Position numbers and translations under genes: made by a program
From: Megalobrama amblycephala
Taxonomy: Eukaryota; Chordata; Actinopteri; Cypriniformes; Xenocyprididae
Assembly: GCF_018812025.1 (NCBI RefSeq)
Contig: NC_063046.1
Location: 960,328-1,024,327, forward strand
DNA: 64,000 bases
Reading direction: 5' to 3'
Part shown: positions 10,639-23,200 of the stretch, one piece after another
Layout of the letters: every line of letters starts with the position of its first letter
How positions within the stretch are numbered: position 1 is the stretch's first letter
Notes under the pieces: model-generated
What the model saw: only the letters and a program-made list of their open reading frames with translations
The model's database searches: none
What the model was told of the DNA's origin: nothing

Positions 10639-11273
10639 TCAGACGTCTGTGCTGTTTTGACTGAACTCTACAGGTGAGTCTTCAGGTTTTGAGCTGTTAA
10701 TCAGTAAAGGTTGACTGGACTCTACAGGTGATTCTACAGGTTTTGGACAATCCAGAATTTCAAGTGAACTCTGATCACCTACACCTGGATTAAACAGAGG
10801 AACGACTGATCCAGTGAATCTGGTGCTCATGGTCAGGAGATGTTTCTTCTCTTTGACATTGTAAAATGACAGCTGACCGTCATCATAATCTAACAGAACT
10901 CCCAGTTGTTCAGGTCTCGGCGTCAGTGAGAGTTTAACTGGTGTTTCAGTGTTGGTGTAAAAGCCATTAGGACCGTCTGAACACAGAAACCAGAAACCGT
11001 CTGATGGAGTTAAAGCAGATCTGTCTTTAGCCGTAAAATGTCTATGTTTCACCACACCAATTAACCAGAAGTTTTTAGGATCTGTATTTTCTCGTGCCAA
11101 CTCGACCTCCCAATAGTGACGACCACATGTAAATCTCTGAGCTCCAAACGCACATAATTGATATGGAAATCCCTCTCCAGTGTGATTATAATCTGGAGAG
11201 TCTCTCACTAATTTACAGTTCTTAGTGATCATCAGATCTGGATGTAAATGCTCACGGTCAATAGTGATCTGAA
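10639..11273 (-). CDS. Gene B B30.2 (PRY-SPRY) exon
   Basis: Terminal exon after acceptor TTCTTCACAG. PRY begins with [18 protein letters not shown] shows [45 protein letters not shown] and VPLFNPG, the usual B30.2 landmarks (WEV, LDYE-like, F-x-N-x-x). The domain ends near SLEILDCP. A tail of about 40 residues rich in S, P and E follows and is partly repetitive ([17 protein letters not shown], then EDSPVEFSQ). B30.2 is the cytosolic ligand-sensing module in butyrophilins and TRIMs. The reading frame can be extended upstream to 11394, but the acceptor and the paralogous exon in D favour 11273. Confidence 0.87.
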
Positions 11274-14200
11274 CTGTGAAGAAAATAATGCAACAATTAT
11301 TAATACACTTCAACTTGTGTGTGAGATTAAATTTACAAATATGTGCATATATGACTAAATATGATGCATTTATAACTGAGATTATGAAATACATGCATAT
11401 ATATTGATGTCATACCTGCATGTGTCCTCAGTTCTTCTAGGTTTACGTCTCCCACAACTGAAATGAAAAACAATTTGAGACTTTAGAGAAAGAAATCTAG
11501 ACTGTAATTGGGAACATCTAGAGTTATGATCAATATATACCAGGAATGATTTGTTTTTTATCAGCTTTTATGCATTGTTAATTTAAATGAAGCTGTATAT
11601 ATGATTATGTTTACACTATGTTCTGGTACACTTTTAAAAGAAATTAAATGTATTGTGTCTGCAGCACTTTGTAAAATATACAGTCCAAAAGTCTGAGACA
11701 CTGACAATCTGCGATTAAAAAAAATTAGGATTTAATTATTTTTTTTATTTTTTTTAAGACTATGACATAAATAATCTTTGTGAAGAAGGTAAGATCTTTT
11801 TTCCACTGAAGCACAAGATGCTCTTCATGCTGATAAAATCATTTATGAAAGATCTTGTGAAATTATAAAAATACAATATTTAAGCATTGTCACTGGTGCT
11901 CTCAGACTTCTGGATGTCATTTTGTGAATAAAGCTATATATAATTCTTGCTGTGTAATTTTTACAAGATAGCCAACAATCTGGTATAAGAATTGCACAAG
12001 ACAACAATGCCAGGTTATTTTTAGTGTGTGTGTGTGTGTGTGTGCGCATGTTTTTGTGATTTATGAGGACACAAATGTGTATAATGTCATGGGTATTACA
12101 CTGGTATTACGACTTAAACATGTTTTATGAGGACATTTTATGAGTCCTCATATTTAAAATAGCTTTAAAAACACACTAAACAATGTTTTATTAAAAATGT
12201 AAAAATGCAGACAGTTTTCTGTGATGGGTAGGTTTAGGGGTAGTGGGAGAGAATGTACAGTTTGTACAGTATAAAAACCATTACGCCTATGGAGAGTCCT
12301 CACTAAGATTGTGTGTGTTTGTTTGTCTGTGTTGATAGTTATGTTATATGATATGTTTTCTTCTGCTACAACATAATCTATGTTCATTTAGTGAATCACA
12401 CTGCTCTTAGTGTTCATCCGTTCATCCAGGCATTACTTTAGTAGTGTCAGTCTTTCAAGACATTCAGATCAGATTGGTTTAAAATGACAATGTTCTTAAT
12501 GATCAAAATCTTCAAATATGAATTGAAAAGCAGTTTATCAGTGTTTGCTGAGGGTGTGGAGTCTGCAGTCATAAACTGAATGATTTCATCACAGCTGCCT
12601 CGTGATTTGGTGTTTCTCTGTATATGCAAAATGAAAATGTTTTCAGAATGGTTGATTGTAATTATAGATTGTCATTCTGCAAAATTGAAACATTTAAACT
12701 ATAAACTCTCAAGTGAAATGAGAGATCAGGAGCTCATTCCTGTTCCTGCAGAGCTCCTCCAACACCGTCTGTGATCATCAAGAGTTCATGAAGGAGTGTT
12801 TGATCAGGGGTGGAGATGAACTCTGCAGGAAGATCTTCAGTAACAGGATTGGGAAGCACTGTTATTATATTTATTTATTTGTTTGTTTGTTTGTTTACTG
12901 TTATTCATCTTTAATCAGTCTGAGAGTGGAGTGAAGTGGGAGAGAAAGGGCGACAGGATGAAACAACAAGCTTTACAAATACTGTACAGTGTATGTGTAT
13001 AAATGCATATATGTCATAACCTACCTGTATCTTTCTTCTGTTCTTCTGTATTTGTGTCTTTCACAGCTTAATTGAAGAACAAATAATTTAAGGTTTAAGA
13101 GAAAGAAAACTACAGCTGTAATTGTGGACATATACAGTTACTATTTGCTGGAAATATGTTTTAACAAACATTATTTAATGTGATGGTGGGAGTGTCTATG
13201 ATTCTGCTTTAATTCTACACTGTCAATGTTCCAGATTAAAGTTATACTTCGGATTGCATTCACATTATGTTCTGGGACAAGATTTCTGCTACAACATGAA
13301 TATTTATATGTTTAGTGGATCGCTTCAGATATTATTGCTGATATTGCAGTCATTAAACTTCTTTTGATTCATCGACACAAACTAAAATAAGGGAACATTT
13401 AATTATTAAAAATGTAATTATTGTTTCCACAAATACTCTAGAATTTGTAAACCACAAAAAATGTTTCTGTTAAGCTGATTCATCTGTGTTTTGGATCTTA
13501 AAATGAAAGATGTGTAGTTTAATTACCTTTTTTAGCTGTTTTCTTCCCTGAAAGAAAGATGGAAAAATGACACATAAGCATAAAATACCTGCATAAAAAT
13601 CTTTTGAAGATAAAATAATTGAAATCTTTCTACCCGATTTTACCTGGTAGTTTGTGTCTGTATTTGTACAGGATCAGCCCAACCAAACCCAGAAGAGCAC
13701 AAATGAGAACGATAAAGAAAAGAGTCTTCCATGGATCTGATGAATCTGAGAAAGAGAAACCAGATCAATCTAAACATCATCAAAATATATAAATGAAGTA
13801 GAAAAATATATATTTTTTGTAATTATATCTATTTTTCTGAAACAGGGTTGAATACAAAATGTGATGGGATTTTTTTGTTTGTTTTTGTTTTGTTTTTTTT
13901 AATTGGAAGGATTGATGACATCAAAGAAAGACCAACAGGGGTCAACAACCATATTCTATAACTGAAGTCACACCCATACATTTTCAGGACTCACAACCAC
14001 ATTCTCAGAAAACCCGCGCTGTGTGAACAGAACCGGACTGGACAACTAGTTGTCTGTCACTCGTACAGTGCGAGAGAGACGCTCTGCGCTGCACAAACGG
14101 TGGTTTTCATGTGTGGTTTCTGTTTCAGTAACTTGCAGCAACAGACATGAGCTGTGTGTCGTCTAAAGGGTTTAGATCCAGTCACGGTTCTGCTGCTGTT

Positions 14201-17200
14201 TGTTAATGAAGATTGACTCGATTAGACTCTTGTCATATCTAAAAGGGATAAGACTTTTCAGTTTTATAGACGTCTCCATCTTGGATATTTCTTTGGTCAC
14301 TGTTGCTATGGTTACTGGTGAGAGAATACGGGCTTGACTCCTGTTGCACTTTTATACATTCAGTATTCAAGATGTTAGTCTCACACGTGTAAGTAAATGT
14401 GGTCGTCAATCCCAAAAACTGAAAATGAACATAGCCTTTGTATGGATATCTACAAAAAACTTTGTTCTAAGATGTTCTCTGACCTGAAAAGATGATGGCT
14501 TGTATGTTCAATTTTCCTTCTCTAAACTCTCCTGTCTTGAGAGACATTGAACATGAGACCAGTTGAGCATCCGAGTGAGAGACGACCGTCCAGCTGTGGA
14601 CTGAGAACATCTGATCTGCTCCACGACTGCAAGACACTCCTCCAGGACGAAGATCCCTCCACTCATCTGACCTCCACATGATGTTCGGCTCTGGATACCA
14701 GCCGCTGGAGTTACAGCTGATGTTCACACGTCCATCATCCAGAGGCTGTGGAAACAGGACAGGAGTTGATCCTAAAGCTGGAAGAGGAGAGACAGATGTT
14801 CAGATGTTCTCCCAACACTGTGAAAGCATATTTTTTATTTATTTGGGTAAATGCATCTCTAGTGCTCCAATGGAGGCTGCTTCCCAGCTAACACATTTTT
14901 ATTCTAGGAACATTTTCCAAACATTCTGTTTAGGTTAAGGAAACCTTAAAATATCCAGTTTCCTCAATGTTAACAGAACATCATTTAAAGGTTAGTATGA
15001 TGTTCCAGAAACACTCTTTCAACTTAATTTTTATTAACAATATTCTTCACAGTAAAATCCTCAGTGTTAAATGAACACTACTTAATGTCTGTATGGGTCG
15101 AAATCTACAGAGTGTAAAAGTAACACTAAAGCAACTGCCATTAACTAGATAATTAATGGATTAAATGTTGACTGTATTTCTGTCATACGTTTATGTGGGG
15201 CTCATAATAACATTCCCTGTGATGTTAATGTTAGTGGTTAAAGAGAGCGCATCCCCCATATGTCTTTATTTTATTTTGTATAGTTCATTTTGATGGTTAT
15301 GTTTTCTAAATGTATGGTTGGGGTTAAAAATGTTGGTGCAATTGCATAAAATCCTGCTTAATGTGAGTAATGCTCAAGCAGGCATGTTGTTTTAGTGATC
15401 AGACAGGAGAGGGCGTCCGCGGAAGAAAGGTGCGGGCGTAAATGACAAGCGAGAGAATTAGTTGGTTTTTTTTGGGTTGAAAAAGGCAGGCAGAGATTTT
15501 GTGGAATACGAATAAGTGTAAGCAGGAAAACAACATTAAACGAACCCATCAAACCAAGCACGCCTGGAACTTCATTTATTTCGGCATGCAACAAACTTGG
15601 AGGCACCGCTGGGATTTGTAAGAAGTGCGAGCCGAAGGGTTCACGAGAGAGAGAGCTAGCCAGAGAGAACGCAGAGATTCTCGGCCGACTAAGTGGGTGA
15701 ATATCAGTGCGAGATGGATCTGGAAGCCCTGGCCGAAAGTGTAACAGAGAGACTGTGGCTGTTGCGGCTCGATCAAGTGAAAGAGGTATGTGATTGTAAC
15801 AAAATCTCTCTCGAAAACGCCCCCACTAAGCGCGCACTTATCAAGAGAGTAACTGAGTCGATCGATGCTGTGATTGAACACGAGGAAGAAGACGTAGCAA
15901 AGCATTTTCTGTTGTCAATGTTGACGTTCATGGAAACGCAGGGAGAGAGAGAGGACGATGAAAATGACGGCGGCAGTATTAAAAATGCGACAGACATTTC
16001 ACAGGCTGAAAAGTATACTATGGATGAGACAGATTTACAGCAAAGTCACTTTAAAGTGCACACGCAAAATACGGAGATGAGAGATAAGATGGTAAAAATA
16101 AAAGGAAAAGAGGATGAAATTGTTCAAAATCGGCCCCTAGAACAGCGACCATTTACTTGTCTTGCCCCTGAAGTCACTGTAAGGAGGGATTTCAAAGTTT
16201 GTGGTCAAATTGGAGAGAGCGGACAAAAAGATAAATTGTCATTCACTAATTTGATGCACCAGGTGGACAGAGGATTGAGAAGAGGCCATAGTGAAGCAGA
16301 AATTATTGAAGCAGTAATAAAAGCTATTAGCCCAGGATTGAGTCTACGCAATATGCTTGAAATCAAGAGAGATCTCACTCTGTCACAGCTGAAAACAATA
16401 TTAAAGGGACATTTCAAGGAGGACAGTTCTACTGACCTGTACTACAAATTGTTGAACATCACTCAAAATGCCAATGAATCTCCACAAGCATTTCTATTCA
16501 GAGCCATTGAGTTAAAAGAGAAGCTGCTGCACACCTGTGAAGAGGGCGGTGAGTACTTCAGTACAGAGCACGTTCAGAAGAAATTCCTACGCTCTATTAG
16601 CACAGGGCTGATCAGTGATAATATTAAATTTCAGCTGAGGCCGTACTTGGATGATTCAAAGATCTCTGACGAAATGTTGATAAACAAAATGAATGAAGCC
16701 GCTGGTGATGAGATAGAGAGACTGAATAAACAAAAGAAGAACACTGCAAGTAAAGTGGCAAAAGTACACAAACTCTGTCCAGAAATGCAGGCCCATCCAT
16801 GCAGGCAGGATGAGATGACCGCCAAGGTGTTGGTTCAGGAACAGTCAAGTGATATAGTCAGGCGAAAAAGCAGAGATACACCAGCAGTGGAGGGGCGGAG
16901 AGAAACAGAGTTATATGAGATGGTCAAACTCCTGAGAGAGGAAGTTGCAGAACTCAGGAAAAACCAAAACAACCCTCCTGAACGTATGGCAAGGGGAAGA
17001 TCCAGCTACAGAAAGGGATGCAGAGCATGTCAGGAGAAAGGTGAAGAGGATCGATGTGAACACTGCTTCAGATGCGGAGTCGTGGGTCATGCTGCCCGGG
17101 GCTGTAGAGCGCCAAAGAATCCAGCAGAAGGGAGGAGCGATGTAAAAATATCAGTTCATTCCATGAGACCAGACAGCTCAACCACCATCTTGGGCTACAG

Positions 17201-20200
17201 TGGTCCACAAGAGAAAACTCAAGAGCTCCTGCGGCAAAGAATTAAACAGCTAGAGGCGGAGCTAGAGCAAAGAGGAAAAACAGAGCATGCTAGAGCTGCC
17301 ACCTACACCAACCACATACCCTTGCGGCATCGAGCGAGATTGGAGAACCTCATTGGTCCAAGATGTATGGTTGACTGCTTCTTTGAAGGCGTGCCGGTGC
17401 AGGCGCTCTGGGACACTGGATCGCAGGTGACCATTGTCAATGAGGAATGGAGAAGAACTTGCTTTCCTCACATTGAGACACGCAGCCTGAATGAGCTGCT
17501 GGATGAAGGTGAAACGCTCATTGGTCGAGCAGCAAATCAAACTGATATACCCTTCTCTGGATGGGTGGAGCTGAAATTCCAACTAGGGCCAAAAAAAGGG
17601 TCCCAGGCAGAACTCCTGGTGCCAGTGCTTGTCTCAAATGAACAAGGCGTGGGGCAGCCTCCAATCATTGGCTACAATGTTATTCAGCAGCTGGTGACAG
17701 AGGGAATGGAGCAGCACCCTGATGTCATCTCAGAAGTGGTAAAGGAAGCTTTCTCATGTGACTGCAAAAAAGCTGTTGTATTGATACGAATGATACAAAA
17801 TGGGGACCGAGTCGAGAGAGAAGGAGTAGTGAAAGTTGGACGAATTACTACAGTAGTTGCAGCAGGACAGACAAAAATGGTGAAGTGTGGAGTGAGGGCT
17901 GGTCCTCTTGTTTCAAAGCAGGAAGTCCTGTTTGAGCCAGAAGTTATTCCACAGTGGCCTGAGGGACTGGATGTAGCTAGAATGGTAATCAGTCTACAGA
18001 ATGGAAACTTGACAAAAGTTCACATCCCAGTAACCAACATCAGCAATGTGGACATTATGCTGGCTCCCCGCACTATACTAGGACGAGTACAGCGAGTCCG
18101 AGCCATTTATCCAGCAGACACAAAACCCGCTATTGTAGAGTCAGACCGGACTGACAGTGGTGATAGTGTGATAGCAGGAGTGGTGGTCACTGAAAGTAAA
18201 GATGTAACATCTCTGAACGGGTTTGACAACACCGGCCAGGATGCTAATGGAAATCTGTGGGACCCACCAGTGTCAATTGATCATCTCACGCCAGAGCAAC
18301 AGAGAAAAGTTAAGCAGCTGCTGAGGGAGGAGTGTGCAGCGTTCTCGAAGGATGAGGACGATGTGGGGTGCATCCCATCCCTCAAAATGAAAATCCGCTT
18401 AAGTGACATGTCTCCAGTAAAGCGTACTTATGTCTCTGTGCCAAAACCGCTACATAAAGAGGTGAAAGAATACTTGGAAGACCTTCTGAATAAAGGATGG
18501 ATTAAGAAGTCTCGCTCCTCTTATGCATCTCCCGATCGTCTGTGTACGGAAGAAAGACGGTAGTTTACGCCTATGTATAGATTACCGCGAGCTCAACCGC
18601 AAATCCGTCCCAGACCGTCACCCTATTCCACGGGTACAGGACATGCTAAACAGCTTAAGTGGGAGTGCATGGTTCTCAGTCCTGGATCAGGGGAAGGCGT
18701 ATCATCAGGGGTTCGTGGAGGAGGGCAGCCGACCATACACAGCTTTCATAACGCCTTGGGGCCTTTATGAATGGGTCCGGATCCCTTTTGGGCTGTCCTC
18801 TGCCCCCGCCGAGTTCCAGCGCAGTATGGAGGAATGTTTAGCAGGACTGAGGGATGACACCTGCCTTCCATACTTGGATGATAACCTTGTGCACAGTAAG
18901 ACATTCGAGGAGCATCTCTGTGATGTCAGAGAAGTGTTACGCCGTTACCAGAGACATGGGGTGAAGCTCACAGCTAAGAAGTGTGAATTGTTCAGGGCTG
19001 AGGTAAAGTTCCTGGGTAAAATAGTCTCTAAAGGAGGCTATACTATGGACCCCAAGGAAATTGCACCCGTACAAGCACTAAGAGACCGTAAGCCTAAGAC
19101 GGTGGGTGACTTGAGACAACTGCTGGGGTTCCTGTCATATTATCGCACATACATTCCCAGTTTTTCCCAAATTGCTAAACCCCTCTATGAACTATTGTCA
19201 GCAGGAAAGCCGCCAGGAAAAGTGGCAGGTGGTAAAGGGGAAAGCTGTAAGAAGAGTGTGGGAAAAGGGAGAAAATTAGCACAGCTTAATTCCAGTCAGT
19301 CTATAACTTGGACAGAACAACACCAGAATGTCCTCAACCAGCTGCTTGAGTTCTTGCTTCACCCCCCAATCATCGGCTACCCTGATTTCGAACAGCCCTT
19401 CATCTTGCATTGTGATGCGTCACAAGATGGACTGGGAGCCATACTATATCAGAGGCAGCAAGGGAAGCTGGTGGTGATTGGCTATGGATCACGGACACTA
19501 ACGGTTCCGGAGAAGAATTATCATTTGCACTCGGGGAAACTGGAATTCCTTGCAATGAAATGGGCTATTAGTGAGCGATTCCGTGAATACCTTTATCACG
19601 CAACTTCCTTTGTGGTCTATACGGACAACAACCCGCTGACATATGTGTTGTCCACGGCCAAGCTCAATGCCACCACCCACCGATGGATAGCAGAGTTGGC
19701 TGACTACAATTTTACCATCACATATAGACCAGGCCGCACACACCGGGATGCTGATGGACTGTCGAGGATGCCTCTAGACATGGAGAGTTACATGCAGGCC
19801 TGTTCACAGGAGGCCAGTCCAAGAGTCATAGCTGCTGTCACGAATGCACTTCTCCTGAAGCCAGAGGAAGAAGAGCCCTGGATGTGCCCGATCACCATAG
19901 CTACAATTTGCTCTGAGGCTGAGCAGGAGCAAGGAACATCACAAGTGAACAAAGTGACTCCCGAAGAACTCAAAACAGCCCAAGAACAAGATCCGGTACT
20001 TGGAAAAGTACGGGAATACATTCTAGCAGAACGTTGGCCAAGGTTGGTGGGACGAGGCCGTCGTGATGAGTTGACTGTTCTATACAGGCAGAGAAAAAAG
20101 TTGTTTTTAGATGAAAAGGGAATACTGTGTCGACAATCAGCAGGACGATCCCAGACAGTGTTGCCTAGAAAATACTTTCACTTGGTGTTAAAGGAGCTTC

Positions 20201-23200
20201 ATGAGGAGATGGGACACCAAGGAGTGGAGCGCACACTGAGCCTTATCCGGGACAGGTTCTATTGGCCTCACATGCAGGCAATGTGGAACATTATGTCACC
20301 AAAGTGTGTAGCTGTCTGAAACGCAAGCGTCCAAATAGGACAACGAGAGCACCACTGGTAAACATAGTGACGACTTACCCTTTTGAACTGGTATCAGTGG
20401 ATTTTCTGCATCTGGAAGGCTGCAAGGGTGGCTATGAATACATCCTAGTATTAATGGACCACTTCACACGCTTTGCCCAAGCGTATGCCTGCAAAAACAA
20501 ATCTGCAAAAACAGCTGCAGAAAAAATCTTTGGCGACTTTGTTCTCAGGTACGGATTCCCCACTAAACTCCACCATGATCAGGGAAGGGAATTTGAGAAC
20601 AAGTTGTTCACCCACATGGAGGAACTCTGCGATATCCAACGCTCCCACACGACTCCCTACCATCCTGCTGGAAACGGGCAGGTGGAAAGATTTAATAGAA
20701 CATTGTTGTCAATGTTAAGATGCCTGCCGAGTCAAGCCAAAGCTGACTGGAAGAGCTCCCTTAACAAGGTTGTCCACGCGTATAACTGTACGCGAAGTGA
20801 AGTGACAGGTTATGCCCCGTACTACCTCATGTATGGACGACACCCAAGGCTGCCTGTTGATGTAATGTTTGGCCTGAAGCCAAGGGAGTGTGGAGAGTCG
20901 CACAGTGATTATGCCGCCAAGTGGAGAAAGCGCATGAAAGAGGCATATGAATTGGCATCAAGAACAGTGCAGAAGGAGCAGAGGAGAGCAAAACAAGGCT
21001 ACGACAAGAAAATATATGGAACAGATCTCCAGCCAGGAAGCAGAGTGTTGGTGAGGAATTGTGGAGAAAGAGGTGGTCCGGGAAAGCTCCGGTCATACTG
21101 GGAGGACAGAGTGCATGTTGTGACAGAAAGGAAGTATGAAGACGGCCCAGTGTATGTAGTTAAGCCAGAGCATGGCCCTGGGGAAGCACGGGTCCTTCAC
21201 AGAAACTTGTTGCTGCCTTGCGACTTCCTACCTGCTGACAACAACCAACAAAAGAGCAGTAAAACACAATTAGGGCGAAAAGAGACAAAGACAAAAGGAA
21301 AAAAAGACACACATCAAGAGGATGCTGTAACTGAAGAGGACTCAGAGGATGAGGATGACTGGAGAGGCGTGACGACCTTGCCAATACAGCAAATTACAGA
21401 GAACGAAAGCCAGCTGAGACCTGAAGAGGATGAGTTCCATTTAAAAGCTACTGAAGGAGCATTGGACCAGCAGTCAGATGGTGAGCATGTACTGCCCAGG
21501 TGTGATGAAGAGGACGGAAACTCAGAAGCGTTTGCAAATGAAGTGGAAGATGACAAGGAGATGGCAGAAGGGGGCAGGTGACATCATCAGATGAAGCAGA
21601 TGACATCAGCCCAGCAGCAACTCATCCTGCCACAGAGAAAGTATCCTTTAAGACAAAGACATCCACCCACAACACTGACGTATGATACATTAGGCAAACC
21701 CTCTCTCACACATAGAGGTTCTTTGATTTCATAGTTGCTAAGTGAAGTTGTAAAAACAGTTCATAAAGTTCATAAGTAAGAGAAAGTTCATGAGATTGTT
21801 TTATTTAATATACATACAGTTCCAGTAAACAGACAATGGCACATAAATTGCTAAACTATAGTGATACAGTCATGATAGCTTATAATGTGGGTCTGTTTAT
21901 AGAGCATAGACTATGTCTAAGGTTCCAACCTTTCAGCACTTGATGTGTGGCCCGTTGCATGACGGAGCAATCTTTCAGACATCATGTGGCCAGTGGTGTC
22001 TACTCCAGCAGATGGCATGAAGGGGGAGATACATGTCATCCGAAGACAGTTGCAAGACAAATTAGCATCAAGTGTAGAGACTGACTCCCTGATGTACTAC
22101 TTTGCTCTAATGTTGAGAACAGAGATGCTTGGAACGATGGAATGCCAAGTCGGCATTCATTTTTGGAGGGGAGAGTGTGGGGCTCATAATAACATTCCCT
22201 GTGATGTTAATGTTAGTGGTTAAAGAGAGCGCATCCCCCATATGTCTTTATTTTATTTTGTATAGTTCATTTTGATGGTTATGTTTTCTAAATGTATGGT
22301 TGGGGTTAAAAATGTTGGTGCAATTGCATAAAATCCTGCTTAATGTGAGTAATGCTCAAGCAGGCATGTTGTTTTAGTGATCAGACAGGAGAGGGCGTCC
22401 GCGGAAGAAAGGTGCGGGCGTAAATGACAAGCGAGAGAATTAGTTGGGTTTTTTTGGGTTGAAAAAGGCAGGCAGAGATTTTGTGGAATACGAATAAGTG
22501 TAAGCAGGAAAACAACATTAAACGAACCCATCAAACCAAGCACGCCTGGAACTTCATTTATTTCGGCATGCAACATCTACAGAAGTTCTTATTGAGAATT
22601 AAGATTTTTATGTTTGTTTTATTGAATGTTTAATTTGAAGTCAAGGCAATGCAAGTTTATTTATATAGCACTTTTTTAAGAAATATAAATATCATGCATA
22701 GGATATAAAAATAACAATCACATTTAATTAAAGGCTGCCAGAATCAATCTCTATCTCTAACTAAGTTCGGGGCAACCCTGTCTGAATATAAGAGTCAGAG
22801 AGTTTCGGTTTGTGAGACACAGTAGTAGAAACCAGGCGTCTTTCCAACCCATTATTGGAGTGGAGTATTCATCACACCATCTGCCTCGTATGGCTTACGG
22901 TTCAACACCAGCCTGTGACCTCAGACCTGGTGTCTTACACTCACATCTGAGTGTGTAAACCCACTGTCTGAAGACAAATCAGGAAAGCTTGTGCCGTGGA
23001 TAGAGCACTTTAGTAAGTTACACAGTTCAAACAGCACCATCTGATATGAAACTTTAAAATAACCTACAATATCCACTTCAGAATTGCTTAGATGCAGAAC
23101 AAGATCTAGACGAGGTAGTTCAAGGGCTGGGAAGAGGGAAAGCTGCTGGGACTGATGAAATGCCAGGTGAACTTCTCCAAGTTGGAATAGAACCCCTATC

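Larger units (their letters stand above)
15194..22575 (+). mobile_element. Ty3/Gypsy LTR retrotransposon, full length, in gene B intron
   Basis: Two 400-bp LTRs (15194-15593 and 22176-22575) start TGTGGGGC and end GCAACA and seem to differ at a single base. Between them lie a primer-binding region (from 15594, CTTGGAGGCACCGCTGGGA), gag-protease, RT-RNase H and integrase, and a polypurine tract (GGAGGGGAGAG) before the right LTR. The domain order PR-RT-RH-IN places it in Ty3/Gypsy. No chromodomain was seen. The flanks (TTTA on the left, TCTA on the right) give at best an imperfect 4-bp target duplication. It is oriented opposite to gene B. Confidence 0.88.

Noticed and set aside
18523..20319. 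Programmed frameshift in the Ty3 element
   Set aside because: The extra base lies in the middle of the RT fingers and the missing one in the integrase, not at gag/pol borders. There is no consistent slip direction, so mutation or error is more likely.
15190..22580. Perfect target-site duplication for the Ty3 element
   Set aside because: The flanking bases (GTTTA left, TCTAC right) do not match exactly, so only an imperfect 4-bp repeat can be claimed.
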